From contig JBEMAQ010000011.1 in the NCBI GenBank assembly GCA_040274725.1, positions 48,861 through 112,860 on the forward strand: a stretch of DNA of 64,000 bases, written 5' to 3'. The notes below the pieces were generated by a model, which was not told the origin of the DNA, ran no database searches, and worked only from the letters and a program-made list of their open reading frames with translations. Positions 43,873-52,800 of the stretch are shown piece by piece (position 1 is the stretch's first letter; every line of letters starts with the position of its first letter). The position numbers were made by a program, and so were the translations under genes. This DNA comes from Solibacillus sp040274725. GTDB taxonomy: Bacteria > Bacillota > Bacilli > Bacillales_A > Planococcaceae.

Positions 43873-44325
43873 ATGTATTTCGTAGATAGAAACAAAATTA
43901 CATTAAACTTAGCCCATTTAAATGAGCTATTAGCTATTTTTGAAGGCAATGACAATTGGTTACAGGATGATATTTCAAAGCTTGCCCTGCAACGTATTAG
44001 CCATAATGCAATGGAAGCAATGATGGATGTGGGCAATTTAATTATTGACGGCTTCATTATGCGCGACCCAGGCAGCTATGAGGATATTTTAGATATTTTT
44101 GTGGATGAAAAGGTAATCCCAGCAGAGATGAAAGCACCTTTATATGAGGTAGTCGGCTTACGTAAAATGCTTGTACGTGAATTTATTGCAGTAGATAACG
44201 ACAAAGTATTAGCTGTATTTACAACGAGCTTATCCGCAATGAAGGAGTTCTCTACGGCAGTAGAAAATTACTTAACAAACGAGCTTGGCCCTGTGTCAGC
44301 ATTCTTACCTGAGGACAAGAAATAA
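43873..44325 (+). CDS. yutE: HepT-like (DUF86) protein YutE
   Basis: 150 residues, all-helical, with the YutE signature NLIIDGFIMRDPGSYEDI and final ELGPVSAF. DUF86 proteins are related to HepT toxins, but YutE is found without a MNT antitoxin in conserved chromosomal order, so a toxin-antitoxin role is not supported here. AATGGAGG (43857-43862) fits ATG 43873 better than ATG 43858. It overlaps yutF by one base. Confidence 0.87.
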   Translation: MYFVDRNKITLNLAHLNELLAIFEGNDNWLQDDISKLALQRISHNAMEAMMDVGNLIIDGFIMRDPGSYEDILDIFVDEKVIPAEMKAPLYEVVGLRKMLVREFIAVDNDKVLAVFTTSLSAMKEFSTAVENYLTNELGPVSAFLPEDKK

Positions 44326-45083
44326 TGTACAAGGCGTACTGTTTTGATTTAGATGGTACGGTTTTGCGCGGCAAGACGGGGATTCCGAGTGCGGTTGCAT
44401 TTATTCACGGGTTGCAAGGAAGTGGTGTCGAGCCGTTTTATGTGACGAATAACTCATCCAAAACGCGCGAGCAATTGCAGGAAGGGCTTCTTGCAATCGG
44501 TATCACAGCACCACTGACACATATTTATTCAAGTGCACTTGCAACGGCGAAGTATATTGCGCAGCACTATCCGAATGCTACTGTGCAGGTCATTGGCACT
44601 GACGGTATTCGAGCAGCACTGGATGCTGAAGGCGTTCATGTTAGCAAGGAACAGCCGGACGTACTTGTCATGGGGATTGACCGCGAGATGACCTATGCAA
44701 AGCTTGCCGAGGCAAGTCTTGCAATACAAAAAGGGGCCAAATTAATTGGCACAAATGAAGATGTGAAATTTCCCACTGAGGACGGCTTTGTACCAGGTAA
44801 TGGTTCATTTGTGCGCTTAGTGGCGAATGTCGCAGGCGTGGAGCCGTTATTTATCGGTAAACCATCGCCAGTGATGTTAGAGGTCATTCAAGCAGAGCAC
44901 GGCTTTTCGCGCGAAGATATGGTCATGATAGGCGACAATTATGCGACGGATATTTTATGTGGCATTAACTTTGGCTGTCATACCATTCACGTGAATACGG
45001 GTGTGACACCGACCGCTATTGTAAATGAGCAAGCGCAGCAGCCGACCTATTTAGTGGAGACACTAGCGGAATTTAACGAATAA
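44325..45083 (+). CDS. yutF: HAD-superfamily phosphatase YutF (NagD-type)
   Basis: 252 residues. Catalytic DLDGT with D8 and D10, a CapII cap with GIDREMTYAKLAEA, and the late GDNYATDILCG motif near residue 205. It belongs to the Bacillales group of NagD-like phosphatases; the physiological substrate is not settled. Start overlaps the yutE stop (AATAATG). Confidence 0.92.
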   Translation: MYKAYCFDLDGTVLRGKTGIPSAVAFIHGLQGSGVEPFYVTNNSSKTREQLQEGLLAIGITAPLTHIYSSALATAKYIAQHYPNATVQVIGTDGIRAALDAEGVHVSKEQPDVLVMGIDREMTYAKLAEASLAIQKGAKLIGTNEDVKFPTEDGFVPGNGSFVRLVANVAGVEPLFIGKPSPVMLEVIQAEHGFSREDMVMIGDNYATDILCGINFGCHTIHVNTGVTPTAIVNEQAQQPTYLVETLAEFNE

Positions 45084-45087
45084 TAAT

Positions 45088-45131
45088 AAAAATCGTAAGC
45101 GAACTTTAAAGGTTTGTTTACGATTTTTTTG
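45088..45131 (+). terminator. Terminator after yutF
   Basis: AAATCGTAAGC / GTTTACGATTT hairpin followed by T7. Confidence 0.88.
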
Positions 45132-45149
45132 ATTAGGGGGGATTTTTAA

Positions 45150-45950
45150 GTGAAGTATATATATATGTTACTCAGCATGTTATTACTTACAGCATGTGGC
45201 GCAAATGAGCAACATGAGCCGCAGTTTACTGTTCATGCTTTCAAAGTAGGCAAGGCCGATAGCTTTTTAATTTCGTATAACGATGAGTATGTACTAATTG
45301 ATGCTGGTGAAGAGGATGACGGGGAAAAGATTGTCAGCTATTTACAAAAGCAAGGTATTACGCAGTTAGCCGCCCTCATCATTACACATTTTGATAAAGA
45401 CCATGTCGGCGGGGCAGATTATATTGTGGAGGCTGTAGCGGTTGAGACGATTTATGTGCCGGACTATGAAAGTGATAGTAAGCAAACGGCGGAGTTTTTA
45501 CAGGCGATAGAAGGGCAGGGCTATAAATTAACTAAATTAACGATGGAAACAGCTTTCTCGATGCAGGAGGTAAATGGCAAAATTTATCCACCACAAGCGT
45601 TATATGCGGGGGATAATAATAATTCATTAGTGATTAGTTTAAGCTATGGTGAGACAAGCTTTTTATTTGCGGGTGATATTGAGGCGGAGCGTATTCACGA
45701 CATGCTAGCGCAATCGATTGACACGTATACATTTTTAAAAGTACCACACCACGGCCGCTTTAATGAGCAAACCGCAAGCTTTACAAAAGTGGTACAGCCG
45801 AAAATTGCGCTCATTACAAGCTCAGATAAAAATCCAGAGGCAGTGGAAACTGTAAATGTACTTGAGGAGATTGGTGCAGACATTTATACAACACGCGCAG
45901 GTCATGTAACGTTTAGCAGTAACGGTACAGAAATTTATGTAAATAAATAG
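45150..45950 (+). CDS. Metallo-beta-lactamase-fold lipoprotein (ComEC C-domain-like)
   Basis: 266 residues. Lipoprotein signal with lipobox LTAC, lipid cysteine C16. The rest is an MBL-fold hydrolase with HFDKDHVGG (H80, D82, D84, H85), a GDIEAERI region near residue 170 and VPHHG near 192, like the extracellular nuclease-type domain of ComEC. It may be a surface nuclease or phosphodiesterase; no competence gene is near. GTG start behind GGGGGGAT. Ends with a weak hairpin after 45950. Confidence 0.85.
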   Translation: MKYIYMLLSMLLLTACGANEQHEPQFTVHAFKVGKADSFLISYNDEYVLIDAGEEDDGEKIVSYLQKQGITQLAALIITHFDKDHVGGADYIVEAVAVETIYVPDYESDSKQTAEFLQAIEGQGYKLTKLTMETAFSMQEVNGKIYPPQALYAGDNNNSLVISLSYGETSFLFAGDIEAERIHDMLAQSIDTYTFLKVPHHGRFNEQTASFTKVVQPKIALITSSDKNPEAVETVNVLEEIGADIYTTRAGHVTFSSNGTEIYVNK

Positions 45951-46003
45951 CACGAACCTTAGGCGAGGCACGTGCTTTTAAGATTTAAATTTTCGGGAAT
46001 AGA

Positions 46004-46240
46004 TTACCACATCGGATTTTCTTCAATGTATTCATAAATGCGTTTTGTCAGTTCAGCAGGTGTATCGGCTTCGACAACATCGCCATTAACGACTGCATAA
46101 AACGACTGTGCACATTTTGTACAAAAACTCAAACAGCCATATTCCATCAAATCAATATTCGGATCTTTTTCAAGTGCCTCATATGTTTCTTGGGCACCGT
46201 TTGCTAAATTGCTCATGCAAAATTCAACCATTGGATTCAC
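46004..46240 (-). CDS. yuzB: YuzB family protein (DUF1450)
   Basis: 78 residues, the same length as B. subtilis YuzB, ending with the conserved YIEENPMW. Three cysteines in EYGCLSFCTKC plus EFC near the start suggest metal or Fe-S binding, unproven. It begins at GTG 46240 (MNPMVEFC) behind GAGGTGA; the ATG nine bases on is a less likely start. Divergent from yutJ. Confidence 0.9.
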   Translation of the reverse strand: MNPMVEFCMSNLANGAQETYEALEKDPNIDLMEYGCLSFCTKCAQSFYAVVNGDVVEADTPAELTKRIYEYIEENPMW

Positions 46241-46302
46241 AGTTTGTCACCTCACGCTCATTATGCTACGTTGTTTTCAGGTTTTCGTCAAACGCAAATG
46301 CC

Positions 46303-46320
46303 TTGTGAAAAATTTCACAA
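46303..46320. promoter_or_regulatory. Rex-type operator, site 1
   Basis: TTGTGAA-AAAT-TTCACAA, a perfect match to the Rex consensus TTGTGAAnnnnTTCACAA. Lies between yuzB and yutJ, 36 bases upstream of site 2. It also satisfies the Fnr pattern TGTGA-N6-TCACA. Confidence 0.7.
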
Positions 46321-46338
46321 AAAATTGATTCGTAGATA

Positions 46339-46356
46339 TTGTGAAAGTTATCACAA
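46339..46356. promoter_or_regulatory. Rex-type operator, site 2
   Basis: TTGTGAA-AGTT-ATCACAA, one base off the Rex consensus, inside a longer dyad GATATTGTGA/TCACAATATC. It covers the -35 box and part of the spacer of the yutJ promoter, the place for a repressor. Confidence 0.7.
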
Positions 46357-46367
46357 TATCTTATAAT
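46339..46367 (+). promoter_or_regulatory. Sigma-A promoter of yutJ
   Basis: TTGTGA (46339-46344), exact 17-base spacer, TATAAT (46362-46367). The -35 box is the left half of Rex-like site 2. Confidence 0.72.
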
Positions 46368-46418
46368 GAATTTGAAGAGTTTGTGAACAATATATCACTT
46401 GTTTAAGAGGAGAATTTT

Positions 46419-47483
46419 ATGCAAAAGCTAGTATTATTAGGCGGGGGCTACGGTAATATGCGTATGTTATTACGCTTACTTCCAAACGTTCCGGCAGATG
46501 TAGAAATTACGCTTGTGGATCGTACGCCGTTTCACAGCTTAAAAACAGAATTTTATGCACTTGCAGCAGGTACATCAACAGATAAAGAAATTCGTGTTGA
46601 TTTCCCAGAGCATGATCGCTTAAAGCGCGTATTTGGAGAAATCGTGCGTATTGACCGTGAAGACAAAAAAGTCTTCCTAGAGGACGGTCAAGAAGTAGAT
46701 TATGATCAATTAGTTATCGGTCTAGGCTGTGAGGATAAGTATCACGGCGTGCCAGGAGCAGATGAGTACACATACAGTATTCAGACAATCGCCAAATCAC
46801 GCGTTACATTTGAAAAGCTTTGCGGTTTAGCGCCAGGCTCTACAGTTGGGATTGTCGGTGCTGGTCTATCTGGTATCGAGCTTGCAAGTGAGCTGCGCGA
46901 GAGCCGTTCAGATTTAAATATTAAATTATTTGACCGCTCAAACCGTATTTTACGCGACTTCCCAGAAAAGTTAAGTCACTACGTAAAATCATGGTTTGAA
47001 AAGAATAATGTTGAGGTCATTGCGAACTCAAACATTACAAAGGTTGGAGATAAACAACTTTACAATCATGATGAAATAATCGACGTGGATGCCATCGTAT
47101 GGACTGCGGGTGTACAGCCGGTAAAAATCGTACGTGAATTAGACGTAGAAAAAGATAAATTTAACCGTCCTGTTGTGACGAAGCATTTCCACGTAACAGA
47201 CGACGAAAATGTATTTGTTATCGGTGACTGTGCGTCATCTACATTACCACCAACTGCACAGCTTGCTGAAGAACAAGCAGAGCGCGTCGTAAAAGTAGTA
47301 CGTGCACGCTGGAGCGGCGAGGCAGCACCAGAGCTTAGCGACATCAAGATGAAGGGCTTCATGGGCTCACTTGGTAAAAAGCAAGGCTTCGTACATTTAG
47401 CAGATACGACAGTAACAGGCCGTATCGCACGCTTAATGAAATCAGGCTTACTTTGGATGTATAAGCGCCAAAATGATAATTAA
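46419..47483 (+). CDS. yutJ: NADH dehydrogenase-like FAD oxidoreductase YutJ
   Basis: 354 residues. N-terminal FAD motif LLGGGYGNMR (7-15), second nucleotide motif VGIVGAGLSGIELASEL near residue 145 and FAD-closing VFVIGDCASS near 265. It belongs to the type II NADH:quinone oxidoreductase-like family and matches B. subtilis YutJ. It could pass electrons from NADH to menaquinone at the membrane, though YutJ itself is not characterised. AAGAGGAG precedes the ATG. The Rex-like operators ahead of it fit NADH-linked control. Confidence 0.88.
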   Translation: MQKLVLLGGGYGNMRMLLRLLPNVPADVEITLVDRTPFHSLKTEFYALAAGTSTDKEIRVDFPEHDRLKRVFGEIVRIDREDKKVFLEDGQEVDYDQLVIGLGCEDKYHGVPGADEYTYSIQTIAKSRVTFEKLCGLAPGSTVGIVGAGLSGIELASELRESRSDLNIKLFDRSNRILRDFPEKLSHYVKSWFEKNNVEVIANSNITKVGDKQLYNHDEIIDVDAIVWTAGVQPVKIVRELDVEKDKFNRPVVTKHFHVTDDENVFVIGDCASSTLPPTAQLAEEQAERVVKVVRARWSGEAAPELSDIKMKGFMGSLGKKQGFVHLADTTVTGRIARLMKSGLLWMYKRQNDN

Positions 47484-47486
47484 TTA

Positions 47487-47527
47487 GAAAAAATCCCGTG
47501 CGCACTCAAATGCGAACGGGATTTTTC
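47487..47527. terminator. Bidirectional terminator between yutJ and yuzD
   Basis: AAAAATCCCGTGCGCA / TGCGAACGGGATTTTT hairpin. Confidence 0.88.
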
Positions 47528-47529
47528 TA

Positions 47530-47859
47530 TTATTCAGCCTCTGTAAAGCCTAGCTTTTCAAGCGCGGCATATACGGGCTTAATTTGTATATAGCCTTCAC
47601 CCACAACCTCATCATTAATAAGTACGAGTGGATAGAAAAATTCATCTTCTGCAATACGGTCCGCATAAGCTTGATCACGGTCGTTACCGAGTGTGTTTTC
47701 AATATCAATATAACGAATTGTAAAGGGTTGGTTTTTATACTTGCGCGAAATTGCTGCTTGTAGCCATTCATATGTATCCTTTGATGAGGGTGCGTTTACA
47801 CAGCTTGCACACATGATGTCTGCTCCGAAAACTTCAATTACTGGGTTTGTCTGTTGCAT
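47530..47859 (-). CDS. yuzD: YuzD family protein (DUF1462)
   Basis: 109 residues with a thioredoxin-like fold and a CASC motif near residue 17 (GADIMCASC). Length and order match B. subtilis YuzD, next to yutI. The CxxC and the neighbouring Fe-S carrier gene suggest a redox or Fe-S role, unproven. The ATG 21 bases upstream in the same frame is less likely; GGAAG lies before ATG 47859. Divergent from yutI. Confidence 0.85.
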   Translation of the reverse strand: MQQTNPVIEVFGADIMCASCVNAPSSKDTYEWLQAAISRKYKNQPFTIRYIDIENTLGNDRDQAYADRIAEDEFFYPLVLINDEVVGEGYIQIKPVYAALEKLGFTEAE

Positions 47860-47943
47860 ATTCTTCCGACCTTTCGTCATTCAATATTGGATTTTTTCAG
47901 TTGTTCACATTATAATTGATTTTAGTGAAAGGAGTCGAGAGAA

Positions 47944-48180
47944 ATGACAGAAACAGAACAACGAGATCAAGTACAAGAAGTATTAAATAAATTACGTCCA
48001 TTCCTATTACGCGATGGTGGCGACTGCGAACTAGTAGACATTGAAGATGGTATCGTAAAATTACGTTTATTAGGTGCATGCGGTAGCTGCCCATCATCAA
48101 CCATTACATTAAAAGCAGGTATTGAACGTGCGTTATTAGAAGAAGTACCTGGTATTATTGAAGTAGAGCAAGTATTTTAA
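47944..48180 (+). CDS. yutI: NifU-like Fe-S carrier protein YutI
   Basis: 78 residues, a lone NifU C-terminal domain with ligand motif CGSC (C46, C49) followed by PSST. Nfu-type proteins bind a 4Fe-4S cluster between two monomers and deliver it to apo-enzymes; likely clients here include LipA, CysI, CysH and GltB. GAAAGGAG precedes the ATG. Confidence 0.92.
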   Translation: MTETEQRDQVQEVLNKLRPFLLRDGGDCELVDIEDGIVKLRLLGACGSCPSSTITLKAGIERALLEEVPGIIEVEQVF

Positions 48181-48184
48181 TAGT

Positions 48185-48224
48185 AAAAACTTGTGAAATG
48201 AGCATTCATTTCACAAGTTTTTTT
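48185..48224. terminator. Bidirectional terminator
   Basis: AAAACTTGTGAAATG / CATTTCACAAGTTTT hairpin plus T run, between convergent genes. Confidence 0.9.
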
Positions 48225-48915
48225 AGTTTGTCGCCATTTGCTCTTTTGCAGCGCGTACAAGTTCCCACTGTTCCTTGGCCATATCAACAAGCTTGGCCTC
48301 ACCGCCAACACGCTGGTTTTCAATAACACGCGAGAAGAAGCGTGTCGCATTTTCATAATCCTCTAAGCGACGAGAAAGCTCGGCAATCATATACATAATG
48401 CGCACACTAGACATTTGCGTATTGGCATAATCGTCTGTTGAGAACGACTCCATATAATGATCCCGTGAGATTTTTAAAAAGCGGAGTTCTTGCCCGCTAT
48501 TTTTTAGCGAACGGTATAACCAGGCAAGTCTTAGCGCAAGACCGGCTGTAATGACGAACTTTTCTTTTTTGATTGTCGCGCAAAGAAAAGCCAGCTTATA
48601 CGCTTGTAGTGCTTGGAAAACGGTGCGTTCTCCTTTGAAATTGTGTGGAACCCAATTGTTAGAAATTTGTTTATTAATCTCATCTTGCACACCGGGTGCA
48701 AAGTATTTTGAGAAGTCCTCTGTAAAGGAGAAGCCGCAATGCTGGCAGACGAATACATTGTAGTATAATGCGTTGACATCATCGGCATAAACCGGTTGAA
48801 AATCGCTTTCAGAGTGTAATACTTTAATGGCTTTTGTGCGGACCTTTAATGTGGGGAATTTTTTTTTGCAGTGCAGACAGTCCGTAGACTTTTCATAAAA
48901 TGGTGATACTTCCAT
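48223..48915 (-). CDS. DUF2225 family protein
   Basis: 230 residues. Two CxxC pairs (CLHC near residue 13 and CQHC near 60) suggest a zinc ribbon, followed by a helical TPR-like half with YRSLKNSGQELRFL and a tail of paired helices. This is the DUF2225 pattern, common and uncharacterised in Bacillales. AAAGGGA selects the ATG at 48915; the frame is open to 48960. No partner gene is evident. Confidence 0.85.
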   Translation of the reverse strand: MEVSPFYEKSTDCLHCKKKFPTLKVRTKAIKVLHSESDFQPVYADDVNALYYNVFVCQHCGFSFTEDFSKYFAPGVQDEINKQISNNWVPHNFKGERTVFQALQAYKLAFLCATIKKEKFVITAGLALRLAWLYRSLKNSGQELRFLKISRDHYMESFSTDDYANTQMSSVRIMYMIAELSRRLEDYENATRFFSRVIENQRVGGEAKLVDMAKEQWELVRAAKEQMATN

Positions 48916-49153
48916 TTGAATATCGTCCCTTTCTTTGTATAAAATAAGTGTAAAATCCAAATATATAGTAAAAAATAACTAATAAATAAAGGTGAGATAC
49001 GTAGTTCAATTAAATTAAAAAAATGTATTGCTTAGGTAATTATACATCGAAAAATGAGAATGTGGAATTTTTAATAAAATTTTTTGTAGGCAGTTTTGTT
49101 GTAACGATTGTCTTGTGCTTGATATGATAATCATGTAAAGGACGGTGACTGAA

Positions 49154-49528
49154 ATGACAATGAATAAACAGGTAATCATTTTAACAGAGGCGGCATCATT
49201 TCAAGTCAAAGAAATGATGGCACAAAACGAAGAAGAGCATGCAAGCTTACGTGTCGCTGTAAAAGGCGGTGGCTGTAGTGGCTTATCATACGGCATGGCA
49301 TTTGACCAAACAGTAAACGACGATGATTTTGTAGATGAGCAGCACGGTATTCGAATTGTTGTGTCAAAAGAGGATGCGGCGATTTTAGTGAATACGAAAA
49401 TTGATTTTAAACAATCACTTATGGGCGGCGGGTTTACAATTGATAATCCAAATGCCCTTGCTTCGTGTGGATGTGGCACGAGCTTTAAAGCTGCGGCACG
49501 ACCAGCAGAACCGCAAAGTTGTGAATAA
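49154..49528 (+). CDS. erpA: A-type Fe-S carrier ErpA (HesB/IscA family, YutM)
   Basis: 124 residues. Cluster ligands C41 (GGGCSGLSYG), C105 and C107 (SCGCG). A-type carriers take Fe-S clusters from the scaffold to target enzymes. The in-frame GTG 49145 is too close to AAAGGA; ATG 49154 is preferred, giving MTMNKQVIILTE. It matches B. subtilis YutM and closes the conserved yut block; what follows is not syntenic with B. subtilis. Confidence 0.93.
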   Translation: MTMNKQVIILTEAASFQVKEMMAQNEEEHASLRVAVKGGGCSGLSYGMAFDQTVNDDDFVDEQHGIRIVVSKEDAAILVNTKIDFKQSLMGGGFTIDNPNALASCGCGTSFKAAARPAEPQSCE

Positions 49529-49611
49529 ATGAAAACGTTATTAGGATTGTAAATAGAATATACACAATCCTGCAAATGTGTAAACACAATGTATTTAGTA
49601 TTATAAATACC

Positions 49612-49668
49612 AAGCCTTTTCAATTTGGATGTTATGAAAACATTACAAATTGAAAAGGCTTTTTTGTA
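49612..49668 (+). terminator. Terminator after erpA
   Basis: Fifteen pairs, AAGCCTTTTCAATTT with AAATTGAAAAGGCTT, and a T run. A smaller dyad (AGGATTGT/ACAATCCT) lies at 49544-49570. Confidence 0.9.
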
Positions 49669-49752
49669 TTGCATACGGATGATGTATGAAATTATGAATA
49701 TTTTAATAAAAATGTTTTTTTAAAATATTTATAATTTAACTCAATTTTAACC

Positions 49753-49782
49753 TTAATAGTGTAAATCTGAGATATATATAAT
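49753..49782 (+). promoter_or_regulatory. Candidate promoter of the giant surface-protein gene
   Basis: Perfect -10 TATAAT (49777-49782) with a weak -35 TTAATA (49753-49758) at 18 bases, 27 bases before the start codon. The flanking 49670-49750 is plain A/T-rich sequence. Confidence 0.5.
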
Positions 49783-49809
49783 TATTCGTTTTATTCTAGG
49801 GGGAAACTT

Positions 49810-52800
49810 ATGAAAAAGATTATTTCATGGTTCGTCGTATTGATGCTAGTAGTGAATACAATCACGCCAGCTACAGTATTTAGTGCTACGACCACACCTG
49901 CAAAGCCGAACGAGGAGATTTTAGCGTTTTTGGAAGAGGAATATGGTGCTGAGCAGGCAGATGCTGCATACAGTACATTGCAAAAGCTAGGTGTATTAGA
50001 TGGGAGCGGAGGCATTGTACAAATGCCGGTTCATTTTAATGGGGAAACATATACCATAGACGAACTACAGCCCATTTTGAATGATCCAGCAACGGATTTA
50101 TCGCAAATGGCTGAGGTAGATGGGCAGCCGATTAGCTTGGAATCTATAAAGAAAATTATTGATATTGAAACTGAAATTGAAGAAACTGCAGCGTATCAGG
50201 ATACATCAAATGTTGAGATTACAGAGGAGCATTTGACGAAGTTAGAATCATTGGTTGAGCAAGCTTCTAAAGAGGGTCTTCAGACTACCGAAGCACCCGC
50301 AAGCGCAATAAATGCAAATACATTAATGGCGACGAATGAGGAAAAGAAAGATCCACGTGGGAAATATGAAATTCCGCTCGATGGGTATGATGATGAAATC
50401 GTTGTTTCGGTTACAGATGCTAAGACGTGGCCTACTCGCACTGTGACAAAATCTCTTGATAAATATTTCTATCCACATACCTCAGATGATACTAAAACGG
50501 AAATTACATTCGAATTAAATAAGCCAGTTGAAAAGGAAGTATCATTTGCCTATGAATTTATAGGGGGAGCATACGGTGCTTATGTGACACTAGAATTAAA
50601 AGATCCTGAAATTCCTTTTAGCTATAATAAAATTGTTTCAAAAGAGTTGATGCAGATGCCCGAAAAAAGTGGGCTAGGTGATATTTTGACTGATACGGCT
50701 AGCGATAATCGAATTACATTTCAGCCAAATCAAACATCGGTTACGTATACTGTTTCGATAGATATGTTGAAGCTGGGCTATTCAACAGGAATGCTTACCT
50801 ATCTACCACAAAATCGTGAAGCAAAGTATAAAGATAGTATTCTTCAGAGGTTATGGACGAATTATGCCAAAGGAGATTACTTACATTTTTATGATTATAA
50901 AAACTTAGATTCCATTCGTTTTGATGCAAGGAAGTTATACGAAAAGGCTTGGGCGGATCATTACCGAAATATGCATACTTATGAGGGCGGCGCTTATTTA
51001 ACGTTCACAGCATTTAAAAATACGTCTGCCCAATTTGAAAGTGGTTCGGTAGGTAATAAATTTGGAAAATGGACACCAGGGCATTTCGTGCAGGAAAATT
51101 TTTATACAAGAGAGACAGAACCTGGAATTGACGGTGTTTATGCCAAACCAGGTACATATAAAACCGGTCAATTGATACCGATAGTTGTGGAATATAACAA
51201 ACCGATGGCAGCTGGATGGTTGAATGATTATACCTACCTTTCACAGCCTAATCAATATATGGCGATATTTAAGAACAGTTCACACCTTACTTTAGCAAAT
51301 GGCGAGGTAGCGGTACCAGAATTATTAGGTTCTTATGCGTTAGATCGTTCTTTTATGCCTGCTTATCAACAGGAGTCAATGAAACTAAAGCTTGGTCAAG
51401 CTTCGATTTCAACAATACTAGGCTATAGCGCCGTTGTTGAAAAAGAAACGGACATGACAGATTATGAAGTAAAAAGCGCCCGAAATATGACAGATGGCTA
51501 TGCATTTGAATATAGTCGAGAAAACATAGTGTCTCACCAAAGAATATCAGAACATACAAAAAATAGTATTGAATGGAAACAGGGGTTCACTAATGAACCA
51601 GAAATAGAAATAGTACCAAATCGTGCAGATGCCTTTACGTCTATTTCGGTCGATCAAGATGTGTACCGCGTTGGTGATACATTAAAGGTAACTGTTGAGG
51701 TGGACCATGATAAGGACAAAGCCTCCCCTGCGAATTGGATTTTAGATGGTGGCACGACAATTGAGGATTTAAAAACACGTATCTTAGTGTCGATTGGCGA
51801 CCGAGAAAATGGTGTCATACAAAATTTAGATTGGAAACGTAATCCAGATGGCTCAGAGGTACTACCGCTTACGTTAGAGGGTTCTATTAAATTAACGCAA
51901 AAAATGGTGAGCTATATTTCTCAGGAGCATGAGAATACAGGAAACTTAAGAGCAAAAATCTATTATTTACAGGAAGGTACAGGAACAGATACGAGCTTAA
52001 GCCGCTTTGTCATGTATTTAGATAAAAAAGCCGAGTTTGTTTTAAAGGATGTTTCGTATATTTATCCTGAGGATTTAACGATTCATTATCCGAGTACGTG
52101 GCTTTCCGGAAAAGAAAATACGATTACAATGGAAGACCAAGAAGAAACGCAACTAACATTCACGTATCCAGAACAGGCGACTTTTGTGACAGAGGATCAA
52201 TTTGAGTGGACGAGTAATAACCCAGCAATAGCAGATATTTTACAGGATGGAACGATTGTACCGAAGGCAGAGGGGAAAGTTAGTTTTAAGCTGACGGCTA
52301 AAAATAATGATACATTGGAGCCGGAAACTTTTGTTATGTCAAAAACGATGGAGATTTTCACAACAGACGTTCCATTTTTACGTGTACCAAAGAGCTTAAA
52401 GCTTATCCGAACTGCGCAAAGCGAGGATACGACGATTACATGGTCTTCAAATATGCAGCAAGTATTAAAGAAATTAGCAGAGGAAAGTGGGCAAGCTATT
52501 AAACAGGCTGATTTTAAAGTAGAGCTATTTGAAGGAATTCATACGTTAGCTAGCCTAAAGGAAGAAACGCCGATAAAAGCATGGGAGGCACCTGCTGCAA
52601 GTACACTTGTTAATGCAAGTAGCTTTGTGATTCCAGGTAGTAATTTAACGAAAGTGTCTGAACGGGATATACCAACCTATACGGCAAAAATAAGTATTGA
52701 AAATCCTACTTCAGCGGACCTGCAATTAGTAGATGTTGTACAGCTTGTTGTAAAGCGTGCGCCTACAAAAGTAGCGTTTGAAGGTGAAACGATTCAGTTT

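Noticed and set aside
43873..44325. HepT-like protein as half of a HepT/MNT toxin-antitoxin system
   Set aside because: No nucleotidyltransferase partner is adjacent; the sequence and position match the conserved housekeeping gene yutE.
46303..46356. Fnr/Crp-family sites (TGTGA-N6-TCACA) instead of Rex
   Set aside because: The pattern also fits Fnr, but the extended TTGTGAA/TTCACAA ends and placement over the -35 box favour a repressor of the Rex type; not fully excluded.
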